Origin: Pseudomonas sp. LRP2-20
GTDB taxonomy: Bacteria; Pseudomonadota; Gammaproteobacteria; Pseudomonadales; Pseudomonadaceae
Direction: 5' to 3'
Length of the DNA: 64,000 nucleotides
Assembly (NCBI RefSeq): GCF_024349685.1
Contig: NZ_AP025944.1
Span: forward strand, 3,354,001 to 3,418,000
How positions within the stretch are numbered: position 1 is the first letter of the stretch; each line of letters opens with the position of its first letter. Positions 22,684 through 31,807 of the stretch are shown in pieces. The position numbers and the translations under genes were made by a program. The notes beneath the pieces are model-generated. The model did no database searches, was not told where the DNA came from, and saw nothing but the letters and a program-made list of their open reading frames with translations.

Positions 22684-24668
22684 CGCACATTCCTCACTTC
22701 GGTCTGGGACGCGGTAGCCGCAGCGGCGGGCAGCACGCGCAGGCTGGTGTAGTTGTCTTCGGCGAACTTGCGCCCGAGCGACGGTGACTGCACATGCAGG
22801 TACCAGGCACCGGCTTCGGGCAAGGTCAGCGCCGCCTGGTATACGCCCTCGCCCACCTCTTCGAGTGGCAGGTTGCGCGGCAGTGACGAGGGCGCGAGGA
22901 AGTAGCGCAGGGTCAGGTCGTCCAGGCCCACCCGTGGCCGACCGTCGTCACCGACGATACGCACCTTGGCGGTGAACACCGTTTGCTGTGGCATGGGCTG
23001 GTCGAGGCCGATGAATTCGGCATGCACCCCGCGGCGCTGGCTCGCATCCGGCGCGGCGGCCACATTGGTGCTGAAGCAGTGGATGATCTGCGGCTGGTTG
23101 AGCAGGAAGGCCACATCGAAGGTGCCCGCCGCCGGCATTTTCACCGTCGAGCCATACACGCCCGGTGCCAGTTCGCGCAGGCTGCGGTCGATGACCAGGG
23201 TTGCACGGGCCTGGTGGCCACGGTTGTTGTAGCCGGACATCGGGGCGTTCATGCCCTCGGCGTAGAAATAGGTGGTGTTGTCCACCGGGTTGACCACGAA
23301 TATCGAATTGTCGTCCCGCGACACCGCCAGCCCCTGGGCCAGTGGCAGGTCACCGGCCTGGCGCGGCGCCGCGGGGCCGGCCTCGAAGCCCTGGACGATC
23401 GGCTGGCGCCCTTCGCCCAGGCTGCTCAGGTTGATCATGCTGACCTTGGGTGAGGCCAGGCCGCGTATGTAGGCGTAGCCTTTGGTGAAGGTCAGCTGGT
23501 AGGGCTCGGCCGCCACCGGAACACGGTGGATCAACTGGTCGGTACTGGCATCGATCACCAGGGCCTGGTTGTCCACGGTATTGAGCACGATGCCATAGCG
23601 GCCATCGCCGCTGAAGCGCATCGGCCCGAGGCCCTGCTCGGCCTTGACGATGTGGCGCAGCTGATGGCTGCGGGCATCGATCACCCGCACCGTGCCCTCT
23701 TCACCGTCGGCCACATAGACGGCCTGGGACAGCGCCGAGTACGCCACCGACAGGGGGTGAGGGCCGACTTCCAGGGTTTTCACCAGGCGCATCTGGGGGA
23801 TGTCGATGATGCTCAGCGTGCCGCCGTCGCGGTTGCTGACAAAGGCGTAGCGCGAGTCGCCACTGAAGGCGATTTCGTGGTGCCCGGAGCCGGTGGCGAA
23901 CGATTTCAGCGTGCTGCGCGCGGGGACGTCGATCACCGTCACCCCGCCTTTGGCCGGGTCGCTGCTGTTGTTGCCCACCCACAGCCGGTGCTGGTCCGGC
24001 TGCAAGGCCACCCGAACCGGTGATTCGCCGGCTTCCAGGGTGGCCACGCGGGTGAAGGTTTCGGTATCGATCACCGCCACCTGGCCACGCTCCGGGATCG
24101 ACACGAATACCTGCTTGTCATCCCCGGTGGCCGCCCAGTCCATGGGGCGGCCTGGCAGGTCGATGCGCGCCAGGGTGCTGGTGATGCCGCCCACCGACAC
24201 GGTCGGGTCGATCACGGTAAGGCTGGCGTCCTTGTTCAGCACCAGCAGGAAGTAGCTGTTCAGGTCCAGCAGCGGGCGTGCACCGATGCTGCTCTTGAGG
24301 AACAGCGCCACGCGGGCCTTGCAGCTCTGGTCGCGGTTGCCGCCCTCGAGCGGCGCCGCCTGCGCCGGGTCGATCCAGGCCCCGGGCGCCATGCCCGACA
24401 GCGGCTGGCCGCTGGCCTGGTCGGTCACCTTGAAGCGCACGTTGGCGAAGGCGCCTTCACGCAGCTCGCCGCCAGCCAGTGGCCGAGCTTCGAACTCCAC
24501 GGTCACACCATCGCGGCTGAGCCGGTGCAGGGCCTGCGGATCGGCAGGCTCCTGCAGCAGTTCACGCGCATCGCACCAGAGGTTCTCGTAGACCACGCCC
24601 AGGCCGATCAACGCTGCGCCCAGCACTACCCCGAGTACCGCGGGCCGCGTCTTCTTGTTGTTGTACAT
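22680..24668 (-). CDS. Membrane-anchored YVTN-type beta-propeller protein of the oxidase operon
   Basis: A 662-residue protein. I chose the ATG at 24668 (GAAGGGAG upstream, 7-nt gap). Residues about 10-28 form one membrane anchor. Residues about 140-450 hold at least six YVTN/NHL-like blades (for example GQVAVIDTETFTRVATLEAG, YAFVSNRDGGTLSIIDIPQM, VYVADGEEGTVRVIDARSHQ). The C-terminal part has two Ig-like/YtkA-like segments. Family members often sit beside cytochromes and copper proteins. The exact role is unknown; a docking or electron-transfer scaffold for the oxidase is plausible. Confidence 0.85.
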   Translation of the reverse strand: MYNNKKTRPAVLGVVLGAALIGLGVVYENLWCDARELLQEPADPQALHRLSRDGVTVEFEARPLAGGELREGAFANVRFKVTDQASGQPLSGMAPGAWIDPAQAAPLEGGNRDQSCKARVALFLKSSIGARPLLDLNSYFLLVLNKDASLTVIDPTVSVGGITSTLARIDLPGRPMDWAATGDDKQVFVSIPERGQVAVIDTETFTRVATLEAGESPVRVALQPDQHRLWVGNNSSDPAKGGVTVIDVPARSTLKSFATGSGHHEIAFSGDSRYAFVSNRDGGTLSIIDIPQMRLVKTLEVGPHPLSVAYSALSQAVYVADGEEGTVRVIDARSHQLRHIVKAEQGLGPMRFSGDGRYGIVLNTVDNQALVIDASTDQLIHRVPVAAEPYQLTFTKGYAYIRGLASPKVSMINLSSLGEGRQPIVQGFEAGPAAPRQAGDLPLAQGLAVSRDDNSIFVVNPVDNTTYFYAEGMNAPMSGYNNRGHQARATLVIDRSLRELAPGVYGSTVKMPAAGTFDVAFLLNQPQIIHCFSTNVAAAPDASQRRGVHAEFIGLDQPMPQQTVFTAKVRIVGDDGRPRVGLDDLTLRYFLAPSSLPRNLPLEEVGEGVYQAALTLPEAGAWYLHVQSPSLGRKFAEDNYTSLRVLPAAAATASQTEVRNVR

Positions 24669-24685
24669 GCTCGCGCTCCCTTCTT

Positions 24686-27600
24686 TCACTGGCCCGCGGC
24701 GGTGGCCGGCGGCAGGTCATTGGTCACCCTCAGGATGCCCCACAGCCCCGAGAGGTTGCCGTAGGCGGCATAGTCGCGGAACAGGTAGTCACCCGGCACT
24801 GCGTTGGCGCCACCGGCACTGGGCAGCATGAAGCTGAAGTGCGCGGCTGGCAGCACACTCTCCTGGGCGCCGATGTACATGGCCATCGGGTTGAGGCCGA
24901 AGCGCACCGAGCCGATACCTGGCAGGTTCATCGGGTAGCCGTCGAGGTCGTTCTTCTCGGCTTGGTACGCATGCAGCGGCCAGACGTGCCCGTCCAGTTG
25001 GTAAACCATGCCGCGGCTGCCACCACTGGGCATGACGATGTGGTTGCGCAGCGGCTGGCCCGGCTTGGCGTACAGTACCGGGGTCAGCGGGTCACCGCCG
25101 ACCAGGGCGTTGGCGTAGGCCATGTGGGCGTTGGGCACATCGCCGAAGCCCAGGCCGTTGGCGCGGCCGAACGGCGAGTCCGGGGCCATGCCGAAGCGCA
25201 GCCACAGTGGTTCGGTGCGGTAGTTGACGGCCATGTTGCCGTTGTCCTGCGGGTCGCCCGCCGCGCCGTTGCCTTCGGTATTGATACCTTCGACCGGGCG
25301 GCCATCGGCCCAGCGCATGTTCAGCGCGCGCTGCCAGACCGTGACGAAGTCGCGGTAGTCCGGCTGGCCAGTCACCTTCACCGTGGCCTGGGCACGGCTG
25401 GCGGTGTCTTCGGTCCAGGTGGCGGTCTGCGGCAGCACGCTCATGGCACCGACCAGGCCCTTCTGCGGTTGCTTGATGAAGTCCGACGGGGTCAGGTTGA
25501 GGCCGCCGAACTCGATCGCCGTGGTGTTGATGTTGTCCACCGTGCGGCCCAGTTGCAGCACCGGCTTGCCTTCACGCTCCAGGTGGCCGGCGTAGTACTG
25601 GTACACCTTGCTCGGGTAGGCGCCACTGTTGCCGGCCCGGGGCGGCACGGTCTGCACCGGGTTGAGGCCGACGTTGGCACCATCGGACTTGGTGATGTCG
25701 TAGGCCAGCAGCTGGGCGTGCAGGCCGACGTGGCTGGACGGGCGCATCAGGTTGTTGGCAAAGGCGGTGGCACCTTCGCTGTCGAACCGGTCACGCTTGA
25801 CCACGTTGTGCATCACCGCCGTGCTGGGCAGGTCCGGCATCACTTCTGGCAGGCGGTTCTCCAGGGTGATGCTGATGCAGTCGCCGGCGTTGGCACGCAG
25901 GATCAGCGGCTCTACAGGCACACCCGCTTTCAGCTTGCCGGTGGTGGCGTCGAGGTCGGCCTTGCGCACGTACAGGATCGCGGTCGGGTCATGCAGCGGC
26001 GCACTGTGGCCACCGATGCTGAACGGCACGCCGTCCTCCGGGTCGACACCGCTGACCAGCGGGATGCTGGTCCTGCGGTTGTTGTACACCAGGGTGCCGC
26101 CGTTGGCCTTGAGCGGCCCGCCGACATGCTGGCCAATTCCGGCGAGGTCGTTGATGGCGACGCCGTTGCGGTTTTCCAGGATGTCGTTGGCCAGCGCGGC
26201 GACGATCTCGTAGCTGCGCTTGACCGTGGTGCGGGTGCCGATGCCGTTGGGGTTGGCCGTGGTTTTCGGGCAGATGCCGTCAAAGTTCACGGTGTTGCGC
26301 ATGGCCACCGGCTGCGGGTTGTTGGGCAGCGGGAACAGGTCGGCACGCTGCGTGGTGTAGTTGCGCATGATGCCCCAGATGCCGTTCCAGTAGCCTTCGA
26401 GCGCCGCGTCCAGCGAGTACAGGTAGTCACCGTTGGTGGCGGCCGCGCTGGAGATCATCGACACCGGCGCCATGAAGCCGAGCTGCTCGGAGATGCCGAT
26501 CATCTGCGACGACTTCCAGCCCGAGTTGGAGCTGTTGCCGAAGCCCGAGCCGTTCTGCAGCCATTTCACACCGTGCAGGGTGACGTTGTGCTCCTCTTCA
26601 TGGCCACCGGCGTGCATGCGCAGGCGCACGTTGTCGCCGCTGTAGGTCCGCAGCATCGGCGTGAACGGGTCGCCCGGTTCACTGCCGGCCTTGTTGATGT
26701 GTGGCGGGAAGCGCGTGGTACCGCCGGTGGGGCCAACCGCCGAGGTGATCGCCGAAGGCGCCATGTTCATCGCCGGGATGGCGCGGTCGGTGCGGGTCTG
26801 CAGCGCATAGCTGAGGTCGCCTCCGAGGCCGTCGGCCTGCATGCCGCGCTTGCCGTCCGGGCCGACCTTGTTCGGGTCGAACACGCGCAGGGCCAGCGGT
26901 TCGTTGCGGTAGTTGACGACGAACATGCCGGGGTCATCCACCGAGATGGCCTGCGGGCATGGCCGGCTCGGGCAACCCGGGTTGATGCCGCCACGCTCCT
27001 CGACGATGGCTTCGAGCAGGTTCGACGCCTTGCCGCGCACCGGCGGGTTGATGGCGTAGCGGAAGCTGTCGGCGGTGGCCGGGAAGGACTGGGCATTGGG
27101 GATGCCATCCGGGCCGGCACCGACATACACGCCCGCTTCATAGGCATGCTGGAAGTCACTGTACTCAAGGAAGAACTCGCGGTAGCTGTCGTTCTTGCCA
27201 TCGCCGTCGTGGTCACCGGTCTGGATCACCGCCTGCCACGAAGTCGGCCCGCCGTCCTGGCGGGTGGCCGGGTTGTACAGCTTCTCGCCGGTTTCGGCGT
27301 GGTACCAGGTGGAACCGGCCGGCTCGGCCAGCACGGTGGCATACAGCCCGAGCTGCTGGTGGGTCGATGGGCCGAGGTGGTCGTGGGTGAAGATGGTGCC
27401 CAGGCCACGGTCGACGTTGAACACGTTGACCAGCGGGTCGGCGAACCAACGCTGCATGGCCGTGCGCGCACCCAGCCAGTCAGCCCGTCCGAAGCGGCCG
27501 AAGTACGGGTGCTGCTTGGCTATCGGGCAGGCAGCGGTGCCGTCACGGGTGTCGCCCTCGCTGCAGTTGTTGAAGGCGCGGATGGCGTGCACGCGCTCGA

Positions 27601-30535
27601 CTACGCTGCCGGGCGAGAGAATGCCGTCTTCGTAGTTCCAGCCGTTGGCCGAGCCGTCGGCGGCGGTCAGGTCCCACTTGGGCAGGTGGATATGCTGGCC
27701 GATCACGTCGGTCGGCGTGCGCACCTGGTAGTCGTCCATTTCATAGAACGACGGGATCAGGTTGGTGTGCTGGTACATGGTGCAGTCGAAGGTGTTCATG
27801 CGCATCACCAGCGGCTCTGGCGGGCGCTGCTTGGTGATCACCGGCCAGGCGTCCTCCCACAGAGCGATGATGCGTGCCTGCGGGAAGTGGTAGCCGACCT
27901 TGTTGTACACCGCATCGAACTGGATGTTGGCGCCCTTGTAGATGCGCGGGCGGTCGGCGGTGAAGGTGGAAGCACCACGGAAGTTGATGCCGGTCAGGCT
28001 TTCGCCGCTGAAGAACTCGCCAACCCCCGAAGACTGGGTCAGGCGCTTGCCGCGGTCATCCATGCACGGCTCGTAGAACGGTGCGCCTGCGGTCGGCAGC
28101 GCGCCGTTGGTGCGGAAGGCCTTGGGCACCGGCTGGCTGCCGGGGATCAGGGCATAGCTGGGGTGCTCGGCCAAGGCATGGAACTGCATGGCGGCCTGTT
28201 CGACGTCGGTGCCCTCTTCCGGCAGGTAGATCGGCTTGGCCCGGTGCACCACCTTGGAGAAGTCCAGCTTGGTGGTGGTGGTCACGGCTTCACCGCCCGC
28301 CGAGACACCGTCCAGCGCATGGCGCCCGAGGCCGCCGTCCCAGCCATCGACCTGGTTGGGGTCGAGGTTGGCCCACAGGGCCTTGCCGCTGTCCTTGAGC
28401 TGCCGGGCCAGGGCCGGGTCGAGCATGTCCAGTGGCGGGGTTGGCGGGCGGTTGCCGACGCTGCTTTCCATACCGCCGATCCAGAACGGGTAGCCTGGGT
28501 TCTTCAGGGTACCGTCGGCATTGCGGTTGGCCTCGCTGCGGTCGACCAGGGCCAGCGAGCCGATCGCCTTGGCTGCGCCAGGCTGCTTGGCGTGGTCGTC
28601 ATCGCCATCCTCTTCAGGGTGCTCATCGTCGTTGGCGGCCACCTGCCCGGCAGAGAGCTTGGGCACCACCACGACCTTGCCAGGCATCGGTGCCATGGCC
28701 TTGCCTGGCAGCGGCACGATGGCCGGGATCGGCGTGCCGGCAACGATCTCGCCGTCCGGCAGCGCCCGCGCGCCCACAGCGGGCTTGCCGCTGCGCAGTG
28801 CGAACGGCGTGCTGTGGAAGCCGTTCTCGCCCTGCCCGCTGACTTCCAGCCGGGTGCCTTCCTCGAACACATCATGCACCCGCCACATGGCCCACATGCC
28901 TTGGGCGAAGTGCGGGTAGAAATGGCAGTGATAGATGGCATCACCCGCCACCCGGTTACGGTTGCCCGAGCCGCCATTGGCGATCTCGTAGGTGTAACCG
29001 ACACCTGCACCGATGCCTTGGGCATCGATGTAGTCGGAGTTGTCGTCATTGGGGTTGAACAGCCACTGGTGCCCGTGCAGGTGGAAGATGTGCTGCTCAT
29101 GGCCGTTGTGGGTGTTGCGGAACTTGGTGAAATCGCCAATGTAGCTGTGGTGCACGTTGGCAGGCTCGGCCGGGTACAGGGCCATGCTGGCCTTGACCCC
29201 GGTGGCGCTGGCCGGCGGCACTTCGCCGGGGCGGATATGTTCGAGGCCGACGTTGGCCGGCACATCAACCAGGGTGCCGATATCGCCCACGGTGTGCGCA
29301 CTGAGGAAGAACTCTTCGTAGGCGCACGACAGGCAGTCATGCATCGGCCCGACGCCCAGGCGGTTGGCAACCACTTCGGCGCCCATGCCGCCGGAGCCGT
29401 AGTTGATCATGAACGAGTCGCGTGCCGGTTCCAGCACATGCCCCATTACCGGGTCCGCCCAGTACCCGGGGAAGGCCTGGGTGCCGGCCACTTCGTCGGC
29501 GAACTGCGAGGCGAAGTCGCGAAACGCCTCGAGCCGGTTGGGCAATGCCGGGTTGCGCTTGCCAATGCTTTCCAGCGGATAGGTGGACTTGGGGAAACTG
29601 CCATCAGGGTTGGGGCCCATGACGATGGCATCGGTTTCGCTGTTGAGGATCTGGTTGCCGTCGATCATCGCAATGATCGGCTTGCCGGCCTTGCCCTCGC
29701 TCAGCCACGGCTCGCGCTGCGGGTAGCGGGCCTCGTAGTCGATCACCGGCTGGCCGGTAGCGGTGCGCCCGGTGGTGGCCAGGCGCATTTCTTCTTCGGT
29801 CAGGGTGTTGCGGTAGGTGCGCCCACCCTTGGGTACCACCACCACCTGGCCGAACAGGCCGTTGGCGACGTTACCGGCGGCACCCTCGCCGCCGAAGGTG
29901 GCGGCTTTGCTGGTGGCGGCGAACGCCCCCTCACGCTCGGCATACAGCGTGTAGCTGCGGGTGCTGCCCGGGCTGACCAGGAAGTTGCCGTTGCGGCCGG
30001 TGTTGGCGGAGATGTCGGCGATGCTGTTGACCGCCTGCATGCCGTTGACCTGGAAGCCGACCATGCGCTCGGCCACCTGCTCATCGGCGACGAAGCCTTC
30101 GCCGGCTTCGTTCTCGACCTCGGTTTCCGGCCCCTCTTCGCCCTCGGGCGCCTCAGCTTCGATGCCATGCTTGTTGGGGTTGGCCCGGTAGTCGAGCAGG
30201 TTGGTGAGGTTGACCGTCAGGCAGTCCCCGGCGGCTACGCGCAGCACGATAGGCCGTGGGCGCTTGTCGGGGCGCAGGGTGACCTTGCCCGGCACGGCGG
30301 CGCCGCCGTTGCTCAGCGGGATCTGGCGATCATCCACCACATCCTCGCGCAGGGCGAAGATCATGCCGTTGGCGTTCTGTGCGCCAAGGCGGTTGAACAT
30401 CAGTGGCTGGTCCAGGGCCACCACATTGGCCACCAGGGTGCGCTGGCACTGCACGGCAGCCTCGCTGGTCGCTTCCCAGCCAAACAAGGCCAGCACAAGT
30501 GATGTCAGGACGGGGCCTTTGTACGGGGTCGACAT
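24686..30535 (-). CDS. Giant multicopper oxidase, MnxG/McoA/MofA type (candidate Mn(II) oxidase)
   Basis: A 1949-residue secreted protein. GGAGGT lies 5 nt before the ATG at 30535 and a signal peptide ends near SEAA. Repeated cupredoxin domains are visible. Copper ligand motifs include HLHGHQW (about residue 483), the full type 1 set HCHFYPHFAQGM (about 535), FTHDHLGPSTHQQ (about 1048), HNVTLHGVKW (about 1312) and HVWPLHAY (about 1850). Ordinary multicopper oxidases are about 500 residues; this size and domain number are those of the Mn(II) oxidases MnxG and McoA of P. putida GB-1 and MofA of Leptothrix. The downstream isomerase-like and cytochrome genes recall mofABC, which favours an McoA/MofA-type protein. 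The substrate is inferred, not shown. Confidence 0.93.
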   Translation of the reverse strand: MSTPYKGPVLTSLVLALFGWEATSEAAVQCQRTLVANVVALDQPLMFNRLGAQNANGMIFALREDVVDDRQIPLSNGGAAVPGKVTLRPDKRPRPIVLRVAAGDCLTVNLTNLLDYRANPNKHGIEAEAPEGEEGPETEVENEAGEGFVADEQVAERMVGFQVNGMQAVNSIADISANTGRNGNFLVSPGSTRSYTLYAEREGAFAATSKAATFGGEGAAGNVANGLFGQVVVVPKGGRTYRNTLTEEEMRLATTGRTATGQPVIDYEARYPQREPWLSEGKAGKPIIAMIDGNQILNSETDAIVMGPNPDGSFPKSTYPLESIGKRNPALPNRLEAFRDFASQFADEVAGTQAFPGYWADPVMGHVLEPARDSFMINYGSGGMGAEVVANRLGVGPMHDCLSCAYEEFFLSAHTVGDIGTLVDVPANVGLEHIRPGEVPPASATGVKASMALYPAEPANVHHSYIGDFTKFRNTHNGHEQHIFHLHGHQWLFNPNDDNSDYIDAQGIGAGVGYTYEIANGGSGNRNRVAGDAIYHCHFYPHFAQGMWAMWRVHDVFEEGTRLEVSGQGENGFHSTPFALRSGKPAVGARALPDGEIVAGTPIPAIVPLPGKAMAPMPGKVVVVPKLSAGQVAANDDEHPEEDGDDDHAKQPGAAKAIGSLALVDRSEANRNADGTLKNPGYPFWIGGMESSVGNRPPTPPLDMLDPALARQLKDSGKALWANLDPNQVDGWDGGLGRHALDGVSAGGEAVTTTTKLDFSKVVHRAKPIYLPEEGTDVEQAAMQFHALAEHPSYALIPGSQPVPKAFRTNGALPTAGAPFYEPCMDDRGKRLTQSSGVGEFFSGESLTGINFRGASTFTADRPRIYKGANIQFDAVYNKVGYHFPQARIIALWEDAWPVITKQRPPEPLVMRMNTFDCTMYQHTNLIPSFYEMDDYQVRTPTDVIGQHIHLPKWDLTAADGSANGWNYEDGILSPGSVVERVHAIRAFNNCSEGDTRDGTAACPIAKQHPYFGRFGRADWLGARTAMQRWFADPLVNVFNVDRGLGTIFTHDHLGPSTHQQLGLYATVLAEPAGSTWYHAETGEKLYNPATRQDGGPTSWQAVIQTGDHDGDGKNDSYREFFLEYSDFQHAYEAGVYVGAGPDGIPNAQSFPATADSFRYAINPPVRGKASNLLEAIVEERGGINPGCPSRPCPQAISVDDPGMFVVNYRNEPLALRVFDPNKVGPDGKRGMQADGLGGDLSYALQTRTDRAIPAMNMAPSAITSAVGPTGGTTRFPPHINKAGSEPGDPFTPMLRTYSGDNVRLRMHAGGHEEEHNVTLHGVKWLQNGSGFGNSSNSGWKSSQMIGISEQLGFMAPVSMISSAAATNGDYLYSLDAALEGYWNGIWGIMRNYTTQRADLFPLPNNPQPVAMRNTVNFDGICPKTTANPNGIGTRTTVKRSYEIVAALANDILENRNGVAINDLAGIGQHVGGPLKANGGTLVYNNRRTSIPLVSGVDPEDGVPFSIGGHSAPLHDPTAILYVRKADLDATTGKLKAGVPVEPLILRANAGDCISITLENRLPEVMPDLPSTAVMHNVVKRDRFDSEGATAFANNLMRPSSHVGLHAQLLAYDITKSDGANVGLNPVQTVPPRAGNSGAYPSKVYQYYAGHLEREGKPVLQLGRTVDNINTTAIEFGGLNLTPSDFIKQPQKGLVGAMSVLPQTATWTEDTASRAQATVKVTGQPDYRDFVTVWQRALNMRWADGRPVEGINTEGNGAAGDPQDNGNMAVNYRTEPLWLRFGMAPDSPFGRANGLGFGDVPNAHMAYANALVGGDPLTPVLYAKPGQPLRNHIVMPSGGSRGMVYQLDGHVWPLHAYQAEKNDLDGYPMNLPGIGSVRFGLNPMAMYIGAQESVLPAAHFSFMLPSAGGANAVPGDYLFRDYAAYGNLSGLWGILRVTNDLPPATAAGQ

Positions 30536-30573
30536 GCTGCACCTCCGGGACACAGGGACTCTGCGAGGAAGTG

Positions 30574-30589
30574 AGCAAGGTGTGTGCCA
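30574..30589 (-). promoter_or_regulatory. Sigma-54 promoter of the multicopper oxidase operon
   Basis: On the minus strand TGGCACACACCTTGCT matches TGGCACG-N4-TTGCW with one change (A for G at the seventh base). GG and GC are 10 bases apart. It lies 39 bp before the start codon at 30535. Confidence 0.85.
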
Positions 30590-30664
30590 TATGAATATGG
30601 CGTTTTATTTCAGTAAGTTAGAAGTGGAAGCGGAACAGATTGGGGAGGATTCCCCATGGAAATT

Positions 30665-30678
30665 CCCCGAATCGGGGG
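30665..30678 (-). promoter_or_regulatory. CCCC-N6-GGGG palindrome, activator site of the oxidase operon
   Basis: CCCCGAATCGGGGG lies 77 bp upstream of the -24 GG. A second pair of arms, GGGG-AGGATT-CCCC (30642-30655), adjoins it in everted orientation. These elements occupy the gene-free interval 30536-30913 together with the promoter; from 30690 to 30913 I see only an isolated ATTCCCC half-site near 30815 and no clear promoter for the tssL-like gene. Confidence 0.68.
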
Positions 30679-30913
30679 ATGATATGCATTGTCGTTTCGG
30701 TAGCGTGCTTTGAGCGGGCAGATTTACATCTGGATACCTTCATTAAAGGGCTGAAAGTTTACGCGTCGAATATTCCTACAGCGTTAAAGGAAGCGCGACA
30801 GTCCTACGAGAATTGATTCCCCGTTAGTGTTCAGGCTCAGCGTAATCACAACTGACCGATGAGCCACTCGTTGGTCTGCGCCACCGTACGCAGGCCGGCA
30901 ATCGAGGAACCAG

Positions 30914-31777
30914 ATGTCCAGACACCCCAACGCTAGCGATGAACACTCGGGAACGACTTATCGCATGAGTGAGCAGAATGCTCAGAGCATGCTCGAACCG
31001 ACCGCATGGGCTGCCAGCCTTTCCAGCGACAACCGGCAGGAGCCCCCTTCAGAACCTGCAGGTTACGCTGCAGACCCGGACTTTCAACTGCGCGGTGGCT
31101 TCGACAACTTGATGCTGGACGCCGCCGCACCGCTGTTCGGCCTGGTCATGCGTCTACGCACGCTGGATGAACTTCCGAACATCAAGGATGTGCATGCGAA
31201 AGTGCGCAACCAGATCGAGAACATTCGCCAGGAAATGCGCCAGAACAACTATGAGCCGGCGCAATTGCAGGCCTACTCCTATGCCCTGTGCCTGTTCATC
31301 GACGAAGCCGTGATGGAACGCCCGTGGGGCAAGAACAGTTGCTGGAGCCAGGAATCGCTGCTGAGCATCTTCCATGACGAGACCCAGGGCGGTGAAAAGG
31401 TCTTCACCGTGCTCTCGCGGCTCATGCAGGAGCCCAAGCGCTACCAGGACGCCCTGGAGTTCATGTATTTCGCGCTGTGCCTTGGCCTGAAGGGCAAGTA
31501 CGCCGTTGCCCCGAAAGGCGAAGAAACACTGAACACCCTGATCCACCAGCTGCACGGGATTATCCGCGAACTGCGCGGCCCCGTCCCGACAGAAATCTGC
31601 GACCCCTACACCAACGTGGCGCCCCGCGACTTCCGCTTGAAACGGCAGTGGCCCTGGTGGAGCCCGCTGGTGCTGTCTGCCGTTGCCATGGCCATTGCCT
31701 ACGGGATCTACAGCTACCGACTTCACCTCATTACCACCGAGGTGCTGGAGTCGTTGGACCGCATTTTACAGCAGTAG
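30914..31777 (+). CDS. TssL/DotU family type VI secretion protein (orphan)
   Basis: A 287-residue inner-membrane protein. Residues about 60-235 form the DotU/IcmH domain (NLMLDAAAPLFGLVMRLR, YALCLFIDEAVMERPWG, ALCLGLKGKYAV). One C-terminal membrane segment is at about 245-265, and there is no OmpA/peptidoglycan domain. Known TssL forms the membrane complex with TssM and TssJ, which are not found here. GAGGAAC precedes the start. It lies directly before a vgrG gene, so it may be a spare or specialised subunit moved with the effector island. Confidence 0.9.
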   Translation: MSRHPNASDEHSGTTYRMSEQNAQSMLEPTAWAASLSSDNRQEPPSEPAGYAADPDFQLRGGFDNLMLDAAAPLFGLVMRLRTLDELPNIKDVHAKVRNQIENIRQEMRQNNYEPAQLQAYSYALCLFIDEAVMERPWGKNSCWSQESLLSIFHDETQGGEKVFTVLSRLMQEPKRYQDALEFMYFALCLGLKGKYAVAPKGEETLNTLIHQLHGIIRELRGPVPTEICDPYTNVAPRDFRLKRQWPWWSPLVLSAVAMAIAYGIYSYRLHLITTEVLESLDRILQQ

Positions 31778-31807
31778 CCGAACGCCACGCATTTCAGGGA
31801 GATCCAC

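Noticed and set aside
24839..30502. 1887-codon open frame on the plus strand opposite the multicopper oxidase gene
   Set aside because: It mirrors the oxidase codons in a GC-rich gene, has low-complexity His/Gly/Val/Arg composition and shows no domain or ribosome site. The minus-strand frame has clear copper motifs.
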